A stretch of DNA of 21,719 bases from Bordetella parapertussis (GCA_945895265.1 CAMDEF010000055.1:1-21719), one strand, 5' to 3'. Shown: positions 8,134 through 16,873, counted from the stretch's first letter. Notes: generated from the sequence alone by a model not told the origin. Program-made: numbers and translations.

Positions 8134-8904
8134 TTGAAGCTGCCAAAAAGCATATGTTCGATTCTGTTCTCCGTTAGCACGGCAGCGTTGCTGCCAGGGC
8201 TAGGGCTTGCCCAAGTCAATTACGGTAGCGGTATCAATCAGGGGGTGATTAACCCCTTGAACCCCAACGCGACAACGCAACCGCGTAATCAAAATTCGCA
8301 AGGGCGAATGCCCTCGGCAAACCCAGATGCTGCGGCGAATCAGGTACTAGGCGATCAACCCAAAGAGTTGGGCTGGGACGGCTTAGCCAAAGTCTTAGAC
8401 GCGATTTCGCCTCCAGTTGACACTCGCATTCCTCTGACACCCGCTGAAGTCACCACCCGTATTGAGGGTCTGATTCGGGCCGATCGGCTGCCTGAAGCGG
8501 TCGCCGAGGTCGAAAAACGCCTGATCGTCGAAGCGAACCGTGCCACGCCCGGCACCGACGTGCAGCTCATGTTCATGCAGGCTCGTTTGTTTACAGAATT
8601 GAATCGCCTGACCGAAGCCGAAGCCATCTACCATCGTATGACCATGCGATTTCCAGAGCTGCCTGAGCCCTGGAATAACCTCGCCGCCCTCTATGTCCGC
8701 CGTGATGAGCTCGATCAGGCACGCCGTGCTCTTGAGCAAGCCATTATGATTAACCCTAAATATGCCGTGGCACAGGCTAATTTGGGCGACGTACAAATGA
8801 GTTTGGCGCTGCGAGCATACCAACGGGCTGCCGCAGCAGGGGTGCCTGGTCTGACCCCTAAAATTCGTACCGTAAAGACTCTAATCGAGGGCCCTGCTAA
8901 ATGA
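8134..8904 (+). CDS. Exported tetratricopeptide-repeat protein
   Basis: The product (256 aa) begins with a signal peptide ([11 protein letters not shown]…LLPGLGLA, probable cleavage near residue 27), then a Asn/Pro/Gln-rich linker to about residue 75. At least two TPR-like helical pairs follow (about 140–235, including [20 protein letters not shown] and [12 protein letters not shown]). The start is TTG, preceded by GAGGG at 9 nt; no in-frame ATG lies near. Its last 4 bases overlap the cyclophilin start (ATGA), so the two are coupled. The role is unknown; TPR domains mediate protein contacts, here probably in the periplasm. Confidence 0.8.
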   Translation: MKLPKSICSILFSVSTAALLPGLGLAQVNYGSGINQGVINPLNPNATTQPRNQNSQGRMPSANPDAAANQVLGDQPKELGWDGLAKVLDAISPPVDTRIPLTPAEVTTRIEGLIRADRLPEAVAEVEKRLIVEANRATPGTDVQLMFMQARLFTELNRLTEAEAIYHRMTMRFPELPEPWNNLAALYVRRDELDQARRALEQAIMINPKYAVAQANLGDVQMSLALRAYQRAAAAGVPGLTPKIRTVKTLIEGPAK

Positions 8905-9539
8905 CCATTTTTTTAAATTGGCTGCGTGTCATGCGCAGCCTTGTACTAGTTGGTATGCTGCCGCTAGTGTGTTTGAGCGCCCAGGCGGCGCCCCCTTCTA
9001 CCTCAACCCCTAAACAAGGCGTTACTTCAATGAGCACCAACCCACGCGTCAAAATGACCACCAGTCTTGGCGATATCGTCATCACCCTAGATGCCGCTAA
9101 AGCGCCAAAAACAGTGGCTAATTTTTTAGCCTACGTAAACGACGGTTTTTATAATGGCACGATTTTTCATCGTGTGATTGATGGCTTCATGGTTCAAGGC
9201 GGCGGCTTTGAGCCCGGCCTGAAGCAAAAGCCTACCAAGGCGAACGTTGAAAACGAAGCCAACAACGGCCTAAAGAACAACAAGTACACGCTCGCAATGG
9301 CTCGTACCAGCGATCCGCATTCGGCTACCGCTCAATTCTTTATTAACGTTGCAAACAACGACTTTCTAAACCACACTGCGCCCACAGCCCAGGGCTGGGG
9401 CTACGCCGTCTTCGGTGAAGTCACAGAAGGCAAAGACATTGTCGACAAAATGAGAGCTGTCGCCACCGCGAACAGTGGTTTTCATCAAAACGTGCCCACC
9501 ACAGATCTCGTCATCACAAAGGCTGTCGTCCTTGAATAA
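8901..9539 (+). CDS. Cyclophilin-type peptidyl-prolyl isomerase
   Basis: This isomerase catalyses cis-trans isomerisation of X-Pro bonds in folding proteins. The domain (about residues 50–212) carries the cyclophilin motifs [51 protein letters not shown] and [10 protein letters not shown], and closely resembles E. coli PpiB as I recall it. The first ~30 residues form a signal peptide ending AQA, pointing to the periplasm. A second in-frame ATG (9030, Met44) begins [17 protein letters not shown] with AAGG about 9–10 nt upstream, and could give a cytoplasmic form. It overlaps the TPR gene by 4 nt and the lpxH start at its end. Confidence 0.93.
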   Translation: MTIFLNWLRVMRSLVLVGMLPLVCLSAQAAPPSTSTPKQGVTSMSTNPRVKMTTSLGDIVITLDAAKAPKTVANFLAYVNDGFYNGTIFHRVIDGFMVQGGGFEPGLKQKPTKANVENEANNGLKNNKYTLAMARTSDPHSATAQFFINVANNDFLNHTAPTAQGWGYAVFGEVTEGKDIVDKMRAVATANSGFHQNVPTTDLVITKAVVLE

Positions 9540-10311
9540 GATTGCCCTTGCAGGTCCGGTCTGGCTCGCTTCAGATGTTCATTTGGGGCAGAACACCGTT
9601 CAAACCTCAGAAGCCTTTCGGGACTTTCTAAAGCTGGCCTCGAAAGAGGCGGCGGGGCTTTTATTACCAGGCGACATCTTTGACGCCTGGATCGGTGACG
9701 ACGTGGCCGTCGTGGCCCCGCCTTGGCTTGCGCAAGACTTAATGGCAATCAAAGCATGTGCTGCCAAGATTCCGGTATGGCTAGGTCGTGGAAATCGCGA
9801 CTTTTTGATGGGTGAAGCCTTGGCCTCTGGCCTCGGCGCCCGTTTATTGCCCGAGCAAGTTTTGGTCACTATCGGTGGGCGCACCATGCTGCTCAGCCAC
9901 GGTGACGAGTATTGCACCGATGACCTGCCCTACCAGCAGTTTCGCGCAATGGTGCGCAATCCCGCGTGGCAATCTGGCTTTTTGGCGCGCAGCATCCCTG
10001 AACGACTTACGCTAGCTGCTCAGGCGCGTGGCGAGAGTATGGCTGCGAATCAAAACAAAAGCAGCGAGATCATGGATGTCAACGCTGACGCAGTGGCTGC
10101 CGCGATCCGTGCAGCTAACGTGTCAATGGTTGTGCATGGTCACACGCATCGCCCAGGTCGTAACATATTATCGGTAGACGGCAATCGCTGCGAGCGTTGG
10201 GTGTTGCCAGACTGGGATTGCGATCATCTTGAAAACGGTGACAACGCGCGCGGCGGTTGGATGGTAATCGACGAAGACGGCCCGAGTCTATTTGACCTAG
10301 ATCGCGCTTAA
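9532..10311 (+). CDS. lpxH: UDP-2,3-diacylglucosamine diphosphatase
   Basis: LpxH cleaves UDP-2,3-diacylglucosamine to lipid X and UMP in lipid A synthesis, at the inner face of the inner membrane. The calcineurin-like metal-binding motifs appear in order: [34 protein letters not shown] and [10 protein letters not shown] place the start at the TTG at 9532, which overlaps the cyclophilin stop and has AAAGG about 10 nt upstream. The open frame continues to 9475, but that part lies inside the cyclophilin gene and is not family-like. The resulting 259 aa is near normal, and the overlap suggests translational coupling. Confidence 0.94.
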   Translation: MNKIALAGPVWLASDVHLGQNTVQTSEAFRDFLKLASKEAAGLLLPGDIFDAWIGDDVAVVAPPWLAQDLMAIKACAAKIPVWLGRGNRDFLMGEALASGLGARLLPEQVLVTIGGRTMLLSHGDEYCTDDLPYQQFRAMVRNPAWQSGFLARSIPERLTLAAQARGESMAANQNKSSEIMDVNADAVAAAIRAANVSMVVHGHTHRPGRNILSVDGNRCERWVLPDWDCDHLENGDNARGGWMVIDEDGPSLFDLDRA

Positions 10312-10338
10312 GTTCAATTCAAATTGAATATCCTCTGA

Positions 10339-10376
10339 AGTCAGACACGCGTCTGACTACGCGCGCATGTTGCGCG
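10339..10376. terminator. Possible bidirectional terminator between lpxH and the TerC-type gene
   Basis: Two hairpins lie between the convergent genes: AGTCAGAC/GTCTGACT with a 4-nt loop (10339–10358), and CGCGCA/TGCGCG with a 3-nt loop (10362–10376). There is no proper T-run after either on the plus strand, so function as an intrinsic terminator is uncertain. Confidence 0.4.
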
Positions 10377-10383
10377 TTCAGCG

Positions 10384-11955
10384 CTATTGCATAGTATGGT
10401 CAACCGCCTGCGTTAATTTTTTAACGCGTACCTGTGCAATACGCCTACCGTCGATTTTCATGACTTCGAAATTAAACCGCGCGTGCGGTCCAACAAACTC
10501 GCACTGATCGCCCGCCACAGGCAATTGCCCAAAGCGCTCAAGCAGGTAGCCCGCAAGGGTGGTGTAATCCTGATCAGCATCCACCAAGCCTTCGGTGTCC
10601 AGCAGCTGTTCAAGGTGATGCAAGTCTGCCGCGCCATCCACGCTCCATTGATCGGCTCCCTCTGAAACGATATCCGGAGTCTCATCCTCGTCTGGGAACT
10701 CACCGGCGATTGCCTCGAATACATCGATGGGCGTGACCAACCCTTGAATGGTGCCAAATTCATCGGCGACCAATACCAACTGACCGCGCGAGCGCTTCAA
10801 GATGTCCATCAAACGAATAATGCTAATCGTATCGTGGACGATAATCGGCTCACGCAAGTTAACTTTGCGGATATTGCCATGCGTCAGCAGATCGGCAATC
10901 ATGTCTTTCGCGCGGCCGATCCCCACCACATCATCAACCGAAGCGCGGCACACCGGAAAAAAGCTATGAGGGACTGACGTGATCTGTTGTTGAATGTCTT
11001 GAGGGTTGTCATCAAGATTAATCCACGAAATCTCGGTGCGTGGAGTCATCACAGAATGAACAGAGCGCTCGGCGAGCGTCAAGACACCACTGACCATGTT
11101 GCGCTCTTCAATGCCAAAGGTAATCGCTTGCGCATCACCTTGCTGCAACGGAGCCGGTACGATGGTCTCATCAGGCAAGCGCTTGCCCAACATTCGCAGT
11201 ACCGCCTCAGCCGTGCGCTCGCGCATCGGGCGCCCCGCTTCAAGCTTAATGCCCTTGTAGTGCGCCAACTGATTCAAAAGCTCGATCAGCACTGAGAAGC
11301 CAATTGCAGCGTAAAGATAACCCTTGGGTACCTTAAAGCCAAAGCCCTCAGCGACCAACGAGAAGCCGATCATGAGCAAAAAGCCCAGGCATAACACCAC
11401 CACTGTTGGATGCGCGTTTACAAAGGCCGTTAACGGCTTTGAGGCAACCAACATGATCCCCACCGCAATCACCACTGCAGCCATCATCACGGGCAGATCG
11501 TCAACCATCCCAATCGCAGTAATCACTGCATCGATTGAAAAGACCGCGTCTAGCACGACGATCTGGGTCACAATCACCCAAAAAACGGCGTACGTTCTTG
11601 CTTGACCTACCGCTTGACGTGTGCCCTCAAGGCGTTCGTGTAGTTCGAGCGTGCCTTTGAATAGCAAAAAGAAACCGCCCACCATCAGAATGAGATCACG
11701 ACCAGAAAACTCAAAACCCCAAAAACTTAACCAAGGTTCTTTGAGCTGTACCAGCCACGAGATACCCATCAGCAAGCCCAAGCGCATGCCGAGTGCGAGC
11801 GAGAGCCCTATGATGCGAGCGCGATCGCGCTGAGCCGGCGGTAGTTTGTCAGCAAGAATCGCGATAAAAATCAGATTATCAATGCCGAGAATAATCTCAA
11901 GCACGACAAGAGTAAAAAGGCCGACCCAGATGGTTGGGTCATACAGCCACTCCAT
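10384..11955 (-). CDS. TerC-type membrane protein with CBS pair and CorC/HlyC domain
   Basis: The product (523 aa) has the architecture of E. coli YoaE/YegH. An N-terminal TerC-like integral membrane part (about 1–240, several hydrophobic helices) includes [15 protein letters not shown] and [17 protein letters not shown], whose acidic residues are typical of TerC. A CBS-domain pair follows (about 300–425), then a C-terminal CorC/HlyC transporter-associated domain. CBS pairs usually sense adenine nucleotides, and relatives are linked to metal-ion efflux. The substrate here is not known. The start at 11955 is supported by GGAG about 6 nt upstream. It is convergent with lpxH and downstream of suhB. 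Confidence 0.88.
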   Translation of the reverse strand: MEWLYDPTIWVGLFTLVVLEIILGIDNLIFIAILADKLPPAQRDRARIIGLSLALGMRLGLLMGISWLVQLKEPWLSFWGFEFSGRDLILMVGGFFLLFKGTLELHERLEGTRQAVGQARTYAVFWVIVTQIVVLDAVFSIDAVITAIGMVDDLPVMMAAVVIAVGIMLVASKPLTAFVNAHPTVVVLCLGFLLMIGFSLVAEGFGFKVPKGYLYAAIGFSVLIELLNQLAHYKGIKLEAGRPMRERTAEAVLRMLGKRLPDETIVPAPLQQGDAQAITFGIEERNMVSGVLTLAERSVHSVMTPRTEISWINLDDNPQDIQQQITSVPHSFFPVCRASVDDVVGIGRAKDMIADLLTHGNIRKVNLREPIIVHDTISIIRLMDILKRSRGQLVLVADEFGTIQGLVTPIDVFEAIAGEFPDEDETPDIVSEGADQWSVDGAADLHHLEQLLDTEGLVDADQDYTTLAGYLLERFGQLPVAGDQCEFVGPHARFNFEVMKIDGRRIAQVRVKKLTQAVDHTMQ

Positions 11956-12020
11956 GGAGGGCTCCGAAAGTTACTGAGTCTTTGATGGTAGCCGATAAAT
12001 TCTTTAATCGACGGTCATGT

Positions 12021-12053
12021 GCGTAGTGAGCGGTATTTAAGCATTTACTACGC
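12021..12053. other. Inverted repeat in the leader region of the TerC-type gene
   Basis: GCGTAGTGA (12021–12029) and TTACTACGC (12045–12053) form a 9-bp stem with one G·T pair around a 15-nt loop, 65 bp upstream of the TerC-type start codon. It could be an operator or an RNA leader hairpin. It does not look like the yybP-ykoY manganese riboswitch known for some TerC genes. Confidence 0.4.
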
Positions 12054-12071
12054 TTCAACAAAATACGCGCA

Positions 12072-12097
12072 AACCCTTCCCCACTTAGGGGAGGGTT
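12072..12097 (-). terminator. Probable terminator after suhB
   Basis: A GC-rich hairpin with 10-bp arms including one G·T pair lies 15 bp beyond the suhB stop (minus-strand arms AACCCTCCCC and GGGGAAGGGTT). It is followed on the minus strand by TTTGCGCGTATTTTG, a weak T-rich tract. Confidence 0.55.
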
Positions 12098-12111
12098 GAG
12101 TGCGACTGGCA

Positions 12112-12900
12112 TTAAACCTTAACAAAGCCCAACATCTGCGTGAAAATCTTAGGCGTCGCGGCCAATACGTTGCCAGTTTCCATCCAGGTTTGCTCGCCCT
12201 CTAAATCAGACACGAGCCCGCCAGCCTCAAGCACCATTAAGCTTGCCGCAGCCATATCCCACTGCTTTAACCCTATCCCGCAAAAGCCATCTAGCCTGCC
12301 AACGGCCACGTAGGCCATGTCAAGCACTGCTGAGCCTGTGCGACGAACACCTGCACACCCGCGTGCCATTTCAAGATAACGTGGCGCTGATAAGTCATCA
12401 GGGCCAACTGAACCGGGCCAGCGGGCACCCAGCAACGCATCGTGAAACTTGGTTTGTGCCGTGACGCGCATACGACGGTCATTTAAAAACGCACCACCAC
12501 CGCGACTCGCCGTGAACATTTCGTTGCGCGACGGATCATAAATGACAGCATGCATCACTTGACCGCGTTGACGCAGTGCAATTGAAATCGCGTAGTTCGG
12601 AAACCCGTGAATAAAGTTAGTGGTGCCATCAATGGGGTCAATGACCCATTCGTTTTCAGCAAGTTCGCCCGCGGGCGTCTCACCGCGTTGGCCAGACTCT
12701 TCGGCCAAAAAGGTGTGCTCTGGGTAGGCAGTACTCAAAAGGCTGATAATCTCGTCTTCGGCGAGGCGATCGACTTCCGTGACATAATCGCGTGGCCCTT
12801 TACGGGCGACTTGAAGGCGATCTAAGTCGAGGCTTGCGCGGTTGATAATGGTTCCGGCGCGCCGGGCCGCCTTGATGGCGGTATTAAGCATCGGGTGCAT
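12112..12900 (-). CDS. suhB: Inositol-1-monophosphatase family protein
   Basis: This Mg-dependent phosphatase belongs to the IMPase/SuhB family. In E. coli SuhB also binds RNA polymerase in the rRNA antitermination complex. Metal-binding motifs are intact: AEESG, WVIDPIDGTTNFIHGFP and QWDMAAA. The ATG at 12900 gives MHPMLNTAIKAARRAGTIINRASLDLD, the familiar betaproteobacterial start, and 262 aa. The frame is open to 12990, but that extension would cross the divergent trmJ start and is rejected. The gap to trmJ is 39 bp, so both promoters must overlap coding sequence or lie in this short interval. Confidence 0.94.
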   Translation of the reverse strand: MHPMLNTAIKAARRAGTIINRASLDLDRLQVARKGPRDYVTEVDRLAEDEIISLLSTAYPEHTFLAEESGQRGETPAGELAENEWVIDPIDGTTNFIHGFPNYAISIALRQRGQVMHAVIYDPSRNEMFTASRGGGAFLNDRRMRVTAQTKFHDALLGARWPGSVGPDDLSAPRYLEMARGCAGVRRTGSAVLDMAYVAVGRLDGFCGIGLKQWDMAAASLMVLEAGGLVSDLEGEQTWMETGNVLAATPKIFTQMLGFVKV

Positions 12901-12939
12901 AAAGGGTGCTTTATTAATTAGGCTAAACAGGGATTTTAG

Positions 12940-13800
12940 ATGACTCTGGATTTTTCTCGCGTTCGCTTCATCATGACCGAGCCCAGCCACCCCGGAAATG
13001 TCGGTTCGGCGGCCCGTGCGATCAAGACCATGGGCTTTGACGAACTCGTGCTAGTTGCCCCAAAATTGCTCGACATCACGCTTGAGCCCGATGCGAAAGC
13101 GCTGGCTAGTGGCGCCTTAGATGTTCTGGAACGCGCTCAAACCTACCCCACACTTAGCCAGGCGCTTGAGCCTGTCACCTTATCTTTTGCCTTGACTGCC
13201 CGTGCCCGAGACTTGGGGCCTCCTGTATGCGATATCCGGCAGGCCGCGCAAATGTCACGCGATCACCTGCGCGAGCACCCACAGGGCCGTATCGCCCTTG
13301 TGGTGGGCACTGAGCGCTCAGGCCTCACCAATGAGCAGGTCAGTTTGTGCCATCGGGCCTGTACCATTCCGGCTAACCCCTTGTACAGCTCACTAAACGT
13401 GGCTCAAGCGATGCAGTTGGGCGCTTTTGAGCTGCGCTACGCCCTGCTCGGCCTCGAGGCGGGTCAGTCGGTGTCGCTGCTTAGCCGGGCGAAGGTCATG
13501 GCACTCGCGGCAGATCCCAATAATGCGTTGGATATCAATGCCTTGCCCGAACCGCCTAAACCGTCAGGCAGCCGCCCTGCCAGTAGCCAGGCACTACAGG
13601 CATTATTAGCGCACTGGCAAGAGGCCTTAATCGCGGTTGAGTTTTTAAATCCGGCCCACCCTAAGAAATTGATGCCGCGCATGCAGCACTTTTTTAATCG
13701 TAATGACCTGACCGTTGACGAGGTTGATATGTGGCGAGGCGTATGTACCGCGATGGTTGACACCGCTCGCCGCACGAAACCGCCCTCGTCGTCCGGTTAA
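12940..13800 (+). CDS. trmJ: tRNA (cytidine/uridine-32-2'-O)-methyltransferase
   Basis: This SPOUT-class methyltransferase uses SAM to methylate the ribose of residue 32 in tRNAs. The N-terminus [26 protein letters not shown] and the C-terminal trefoil-knot elements [11 protein letters not shown] and [18 protein letters not shown] match TrmJ. The extra C-terminal helical region (after about residue 175) is also typical of TrmJ rather than TrmL. The start at 12940 has AGGG about 8 nt upstream. It diverges from suhB and is followed by cysE after 38 bp, possibly in one transcript. Confidence 0.94.
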   Translation: MTLDFSRVRFIMTEPSHPGNVGSAARAIKTMGFDELVLVAPKLLDITLEPDAKALASGALDVLERAQTYPTLSQALEPVTLSFALTARARDLGPPVCDIRQAAQMSRDHLREHPQGRIALVVGTERSGLTNEQVSLCHRACTIPANPLYSSLNVAQAMQLGAFELRYALLGLEAGQSVSLLSRAKVMALAADPNNALDINALPEPPKPSGSRPASSQALQALLAHWQEALIAVEFLNPAHPKKLMPRMQHFFNRNDLTVDEVDMWRGVCTAMVDTARRTKPPSSSG

Positions 13801-13838
13801 TATCGGCCCGCAGTCATCTTTGGTCTACCATCGTCTTT

Positions 13839-14825
13839 ATGCTGAACAAACTTCGCGAAAATATTGCCTGTATCCTCGAGCGTGACCCTGCTGCTCGCAG
13901 CAAGCTAGAGGTCATTACGTGTTACCCAGGCTTTCATGCCATGGTGGTTCACGGCATTGCGCATCGGCTTTGGGTCGCTCAATGGTTTTGGCTAGGACGC
14001 TTTATTTCACACTTGGGTCGGATCCTGACGGGCATCGAAATCCACCCCGGTGCAACCATTGGTCGTCGCGTATTTATCGATCACGGGTTTGGTGTAGTGA
14101 TTGGCGAGACCGCCGAGATCGGCGACGACTGCACCATCTATCAAGGCGTCACCTTAGGCGGCACCCGGCTCTACAAAGGCGCCAAGCGGCATCCAACGTT
14201 GGGTAAGGGGGTTGTGGTCGGTGCGGGCGCGCAAGTGTTGGGTGGATTCACTGTTGGCGACGGCGCGCGCATTGGATCGAACGCAGTGGTCGTCAAGCCT
14301 GTGCCTGCTGGGGCGACCGCGGTGGGCAACCCCGCGCGTTTGATTGAAGCTGCCCCTCAGACACCTGAAGCCACAGCGACTCTCGCGCAAGAGCAGATAG
14401 TCAACGCGAAAGACGCACAGTCTGCACAAGCCACAAGCACTGCCCAGGCAACGTTCAGTGCTCAGGCTACACACACAACTGAGGCTGCAAACACATCTCA
14501 CGGCACGTCAACCCCGCTATCCCCCTGCGATGCGGATTGGGATGCGGCACCACTGAAAGCCTTACTCGACAAAGGGTCGCCCGCCTCAGGTCCGATCGCC
14601 ATGGGTGAGTCACCCAACGACTCAGCCGGGTTCACCGCCTATGCGGTTGACCCAGGCGCTGGCGACCCGTTAGTGAAAGTTTTGCATGAGCTGATCAACC
14701 ATGCAGCTGCGCAAGATGCCCGTCTTGCGCAACTTTGCCAAACGATCGAAGCGATGGGCTCGCAAGTCAAAGGGCAAACTGCACCCCTTGATGTGCAACG
14801 CTTGAATAAACTCGTTGACGAGTAA
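13839..14825 (+). CDS. cysE: Serine O-acetyltransferase with long C-terminal tail
   Basis: CysE makes O-acetylserine from serine and acetyl-CoA, committing carbon to cysteine. The short-type catalytic part (about 1–170) shows the left-handed beta-helix hexapeptides [33 protein letters not shown] and the loop [21 protein letters not shown]. Residues 171–245 are low-complexity, rich in Ala, Thr and Gln with an AQAT-like repeat. A more ordered segment (about 268–328) follows: [34 protein letters not shown] recall a similar extension in Alcaligenaceae CysE. At 328 aa it is longer than the usual ~250–275. Catalysis is well supported; the tail's role is unknown. It is convergent with the binding-protein gene. 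Confidence 0.94.
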   Translation: MLNKLRENIACILERDPAARSKLEVITCYPGFHAMVVHGIAHRLWVAQWFWLGRFISHLGRILTGIEIHPGATIGRRVFIDHGFGVVIGETAEIGDDCTIYQGVTLGGTRLYKGAKRHPTLGKGVVVGAGAQVLGGFTVGDGARIGSNAVVVKPVPAGATAVGNPARLIEAAPQTPEATATLAQEQIVNAKDAQSAQATSTAQATFSAQATHTTEAANTSHGTSTPLSPCDADWDAAPLKALLDKGSPASGPIAMGESPNDSAGFTAYAVDPGAGDPLVKVLHELINHAAAQDARLAQLCQTIEAMGSQVKGQTAPLDVQRLNKLVDE

Positions 14826-14847
14826 AGCTCGTCTGAGTTTTTACTCG
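14819..14847. terminator. Hairpin spanning both stop codons of convergent cysE and Bug gene
   Basis: CGAGTAAA (14819–14826) pairs with TTTACTCG (14840–14847), and CTC/GAG can pair within the loop. The arms contain the cysE stop TAA and the complement of the opposite gene's stop. This could act as a bidirectional terminator, but no long T-run follows on either strand. Confidence 0.4.
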
Positions 14848-15833
14848 GCCTTAACGCCTGCACTTTTTACGACCACGCCCCAGCTCTCGGTTTGTGATTT
14901 AACAAACTGATCAAACTGCTCGACCGTGCCCGCACCGTTAATGGCACCCAAATCATCCAGGCGCTTTTGAACCTCTGGACGAGCCAACACTTTATTCATT
15001 GAAACGTTAAGCTTAGCGATGATGTCTTTGGGCGTGCCTGCAGGCGCTACCAAGCCAAACCACGAAGTAACGTCAAAGCGCGGAAAACCAGACTCTTGCA
15101 TCGTGGGGACATCAGGCGCAGCGGGCGAGCGCTTAGGAGAGGTGACCGCTAACGCGCGCAATTTACCTGCTTGCACCAAGGGCCAAGCCGTTGCCATATT
15201 GTCAAACATCATCTGCACCTGCCCACCCATTAAATCAGTCAGTGCAGGCGTACTGCCCTTGTAGGGAATATGAGGAATAGCAAGCTTGGTTTGCAGTTTA
15301 AAGAGTTCACCCGTCATGTGGATCGAGCTGCCTGCGCCCGACGAGGCAAAATTTAAGGCAGTCGGGTTTTTCTTGGCGTACTCGATGAGCTCTTTCACGC
15401 TATTGACCGGCACTTGGGGATTAATGACAAGCATATTTGGCAACTTGGCGGCCAGGCCGATCGCGCTAAAGTCTTTGAGCACATCAAATTTCAAATTCGA
15501 ATACAGCGTGTGATTGATCGCTTGGGTGATGGCGATCATGAATAGGGTGTAGCCATCGGGCGCTGCGCGCGAGACGAACTCGGCGCCGATATTGCTGGCC
15601 GCACCCGGTTTGTTTTCAACGACAAAACTTTGACCTAGATCTTCGGTCATGTCTTTAGCCAGGATACGGGCGAGCACGTCTGTCGCGCCGCCTGCAGAGA
15701 AACCGACCACAATACGTACGGGTTTGGTCGGATACGGGGTTTGCGCTTGCGCTGAACTTGACATCATCCCCAAAGGGCCGAGCAAACTACAGGCTAACAG
15801 CACAACAGAACGTGCAGATTTAAATAGCTTCAT
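14841..15833 (-). CDS. Bug/TctC-family periplasmic solute-binding protein
   Basis: This is a tripartite tricarboxylate transporter-type extracytoplasmic receptor (330 aa) of the Bug family, greatly expanded in Bordetella and relatives. The signal peptide is MKLFKSARSVVLLACSLLG…SSAQA, with cleavage near residue 31. Mature motifs are YPTKPVRIVVGFSAGGATDVLARI, VENKPGAASNIGAE, AAPDGYTLF, IPYKGSTPALTDLMGGQVQMMFDN and WFGLVAPAGTPKDII. The ATG at 15833 has AGGAG 7 nt upstream and is preferred over 15863. No TctA or TctB membrane genes are in the window, so it is an orphan receptor; ligand unknown, with carboxylates or amino acids the usual class. Confidence 0.92.
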   Translation of the reverse strand: MKLFKSARSVVLLACSLLGPLGMMSSSAQAQTPYPTKPVRIVVGFSAGGATDVLARILAKDMTEDLGQSFVVENKPGAASNIGAEFVSRAAPDGYTLFMIAITQAINHTLYSNLKFDVLKDFSAIGLAAKLPNMLVINPQVPVNSVKELIEYAKKNPTALNFASSGAGSSIHMTGELFKLQTKLAIPHIPYKGSTPALTDLMGGQVQMMFDNMATAWPLVQAGKLRALAVTSPKRSPAAPDVPTMQESGFPRFDVTSWFGLVAPAGTPKDIIAKLNVSMNKVLARPEVQKRLDDLGAINGAGTVEQFDQFVKSQTESWGVVVKSAGVKAE

Positions 15834-15845
15834 GGCGGGGCTCCT

Positions 15846-16088
15846 ATCTATCGGTGTATTCAACTTGCGAATTATAGCTGGTGCACGCGTGGTGCTTGGT
15901 TTTTACACCTCGAATGATCAATTCTCACAAAATCCAAAGCCAGAACAACGGCCAGCTACCCAGATACGCAGAGCCTGATCGGACAAACTTGTCATCACGC
16001 CCTTACAAGAGCCAAAAAGCACTGTCATACTCGGCTGCGGGTCGCATCGCCCTGAGCCTAGCGACATCGCTCGCCGCAATCACAAAGC
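15846..16088. other. Intergenic stretch between Bug gene and toxin gene
   Basis: This divergent gap must hold the promoter of the Bug gene, but I could not identify it with confidence. I see no RNA gene, long repeat or convincing small gene here. Short open frames exist but lack start signals or family features. Confidence 0.5.
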
Positions 16089-16125
16089 TTGACTTCACTA
16101 CTGGGTGTGTATAAAATTTTATACA
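16089..16125 (+). promoter_or_regulatory. Promoter and palindromic operator of the toxin–antitoxin pair
   Basis: TTGACT (16089–16094) and TAAAAT (16112–16117) are 17 nt apart. The -10 lies inside a perfect 18-bp palindrome, TGTATAAAATTTTATACA (16108–16125), which ends 9 bp before the toxin ATG. A repressor bound here would block the -10, as in autoregulated type II toxin–antitoxin operons. Confidence 0.65.
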
Positions 16126-16134
16126 AGATTTGCA

Positions 16135-16479
16135 ATGAGTCGCGAAAAAGACATTCGCTGGTTAGGATCAAGTTACAGTGATCTACTAGCATTTCCAGAT
16201 GAAGCACGGCGAGTTGCTGGATTTCAGTTAAGCAAAATTCAATTTGGTTTAGATCCAGACGACTGGAAACCGTTTGATGTTGTTGGTGCGGGTACTAAAG
16301 AAATTCGCCTACGTGAAAGTGGTGGTAGCTATCGTGTGATGTACGTTGCCAAATTTGAAGAAGCAATCTACGTCTTGCATTGCTTTCAAAAGAAGACTCA
16401 GACAACCAATAAGCAGGACAAGGATATTACCGAGGCGCGCTATCGTGCCGTAGTCAACGCGAGACAGTCAAAAATATGA
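16135..16479 (+). CDS. RelE/HigB-like toxin (phage Gp49-like family)
   Basis: The protein (114 aa) resembles RelE/ParE-superfamily toxins of the Gp49/HigB-like type. Family-like segments are WLGSSYSDLLAFPDEARRVAGFQLSKIQFG, VGAGTKEIRLRESGGSYRVMYVAKFEEAIYVLHCFQKKTQ and a basic C-terminus. Such toxins usually cleave mRNA on the ribosome. The toxin-first order is that of higBA. I choose the ATG at 16135; a GTG-started extension to 16105 would run through the operator palindrome. It overlaps the antitoxin gene by 4 nt (ATGA). Family is well supported, activity inferred. Confidence 0.87.
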   Translation: MSREKDIRWLGSSYSDLLAFPDEARRVAGFQLSKIQFGLDPDDWKPFDVVGAGTKEIRLRESGGSYRVMYVAKFEEAIYVLHCFQKKTQTTNKQDKDITEARYRAVVNARQSKI

Positions 16480-16808
16480 AAATCGACACAGAGATCCAAC
16501 ACGTCACGAAGTCTGGTGCGAACCTCTTTTTGGAACTTGGCTTTACGCCAGCTGAAGCCAAGCGTTTGCAGGCGGCGTCTCGCAAACAGATCAATGACAC
16601 TCAGCTTCTAAAGCAACAACTGATGGCCGAGCTATCTGTCTGGATTAGCGAACATCACCTCAAACAAGCCGAAGCCGCCGAGATTCTGATGGTTTCGCGC
16701 CCGCGCGTGTCAGACGTGGTGAACAGCAAAACAGGCAAGTTCACCATCGACACCTTAGTTGAGATGCTCAGTCGTATCGGCAAACCGGTCAAGCTAGCTG
16801 TGGGCTGA
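16476..16808 (+). CDS. XRE-family antitoxin partner
   Basis: The protein (110 aa) has a helix-turn-helix around residues 58–85 (HHLKQAEAAEILMVSRPRVSDVV) followed by KFTIDTLVEMLSRIGKPVKLAV, typical of HigA-like antitoxins that accompany Gp49-type toxins. The N-terminal ~45 residues are charged and probably contact the toxin. It likely represses its own operon through the palindrome at 16108–16125. It ends 51 nt before the mutS start, and I see no terminator in between. Confidence 0.88.
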   Translation: MKIDTEIQHVTKSGANLFLELGFTPAEAKRLQAASRKQINDTQLLKQQLMAELSVWISEHHLKQAEAAEILMVSRPRVSDVVNSKTGKFTIDTLVEMLSRIGKPVKLAVG

Positions 16809-16846
16809 TACCTGCATGATGTTTCTTTAACTACAAAAAAATTTCA

Positions 16847-16873
16847 ATGGACATCACATTTGACTCTGTCTGA
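16847..16873 (+). other. Tiny ORF overlapping the mutS start
   Basis: An ATG at 16847 opens an 8-residue frame (MDITFDSV) that stops at 16873, out of frame with and overlapping the TTG start of mutS. No strong ribosome binding site precedes it. It may be chance, or a leader that affects mutS initiation. Confidence 0.25.

Noticed and set aside
11956..12060. yybP-ykoY manganese riboswitch ahead of the TerC-type gene
   Set aside because: Only one simple inverted repeat is present; the multi-helix junction and conserved loops of that riboswitch are not visible.
12901..12990. N-terminal extension of suhB
   Set aside because: It crosses the trmJ start on the other strand and is not part of the family pattern, which begins at MHPML (12900).
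16105..16134. GTG-started extension of the RelE-like toxin
   Set aside because: It would translate through the 18-bp operator palindrome and lies at the likely -10 element.
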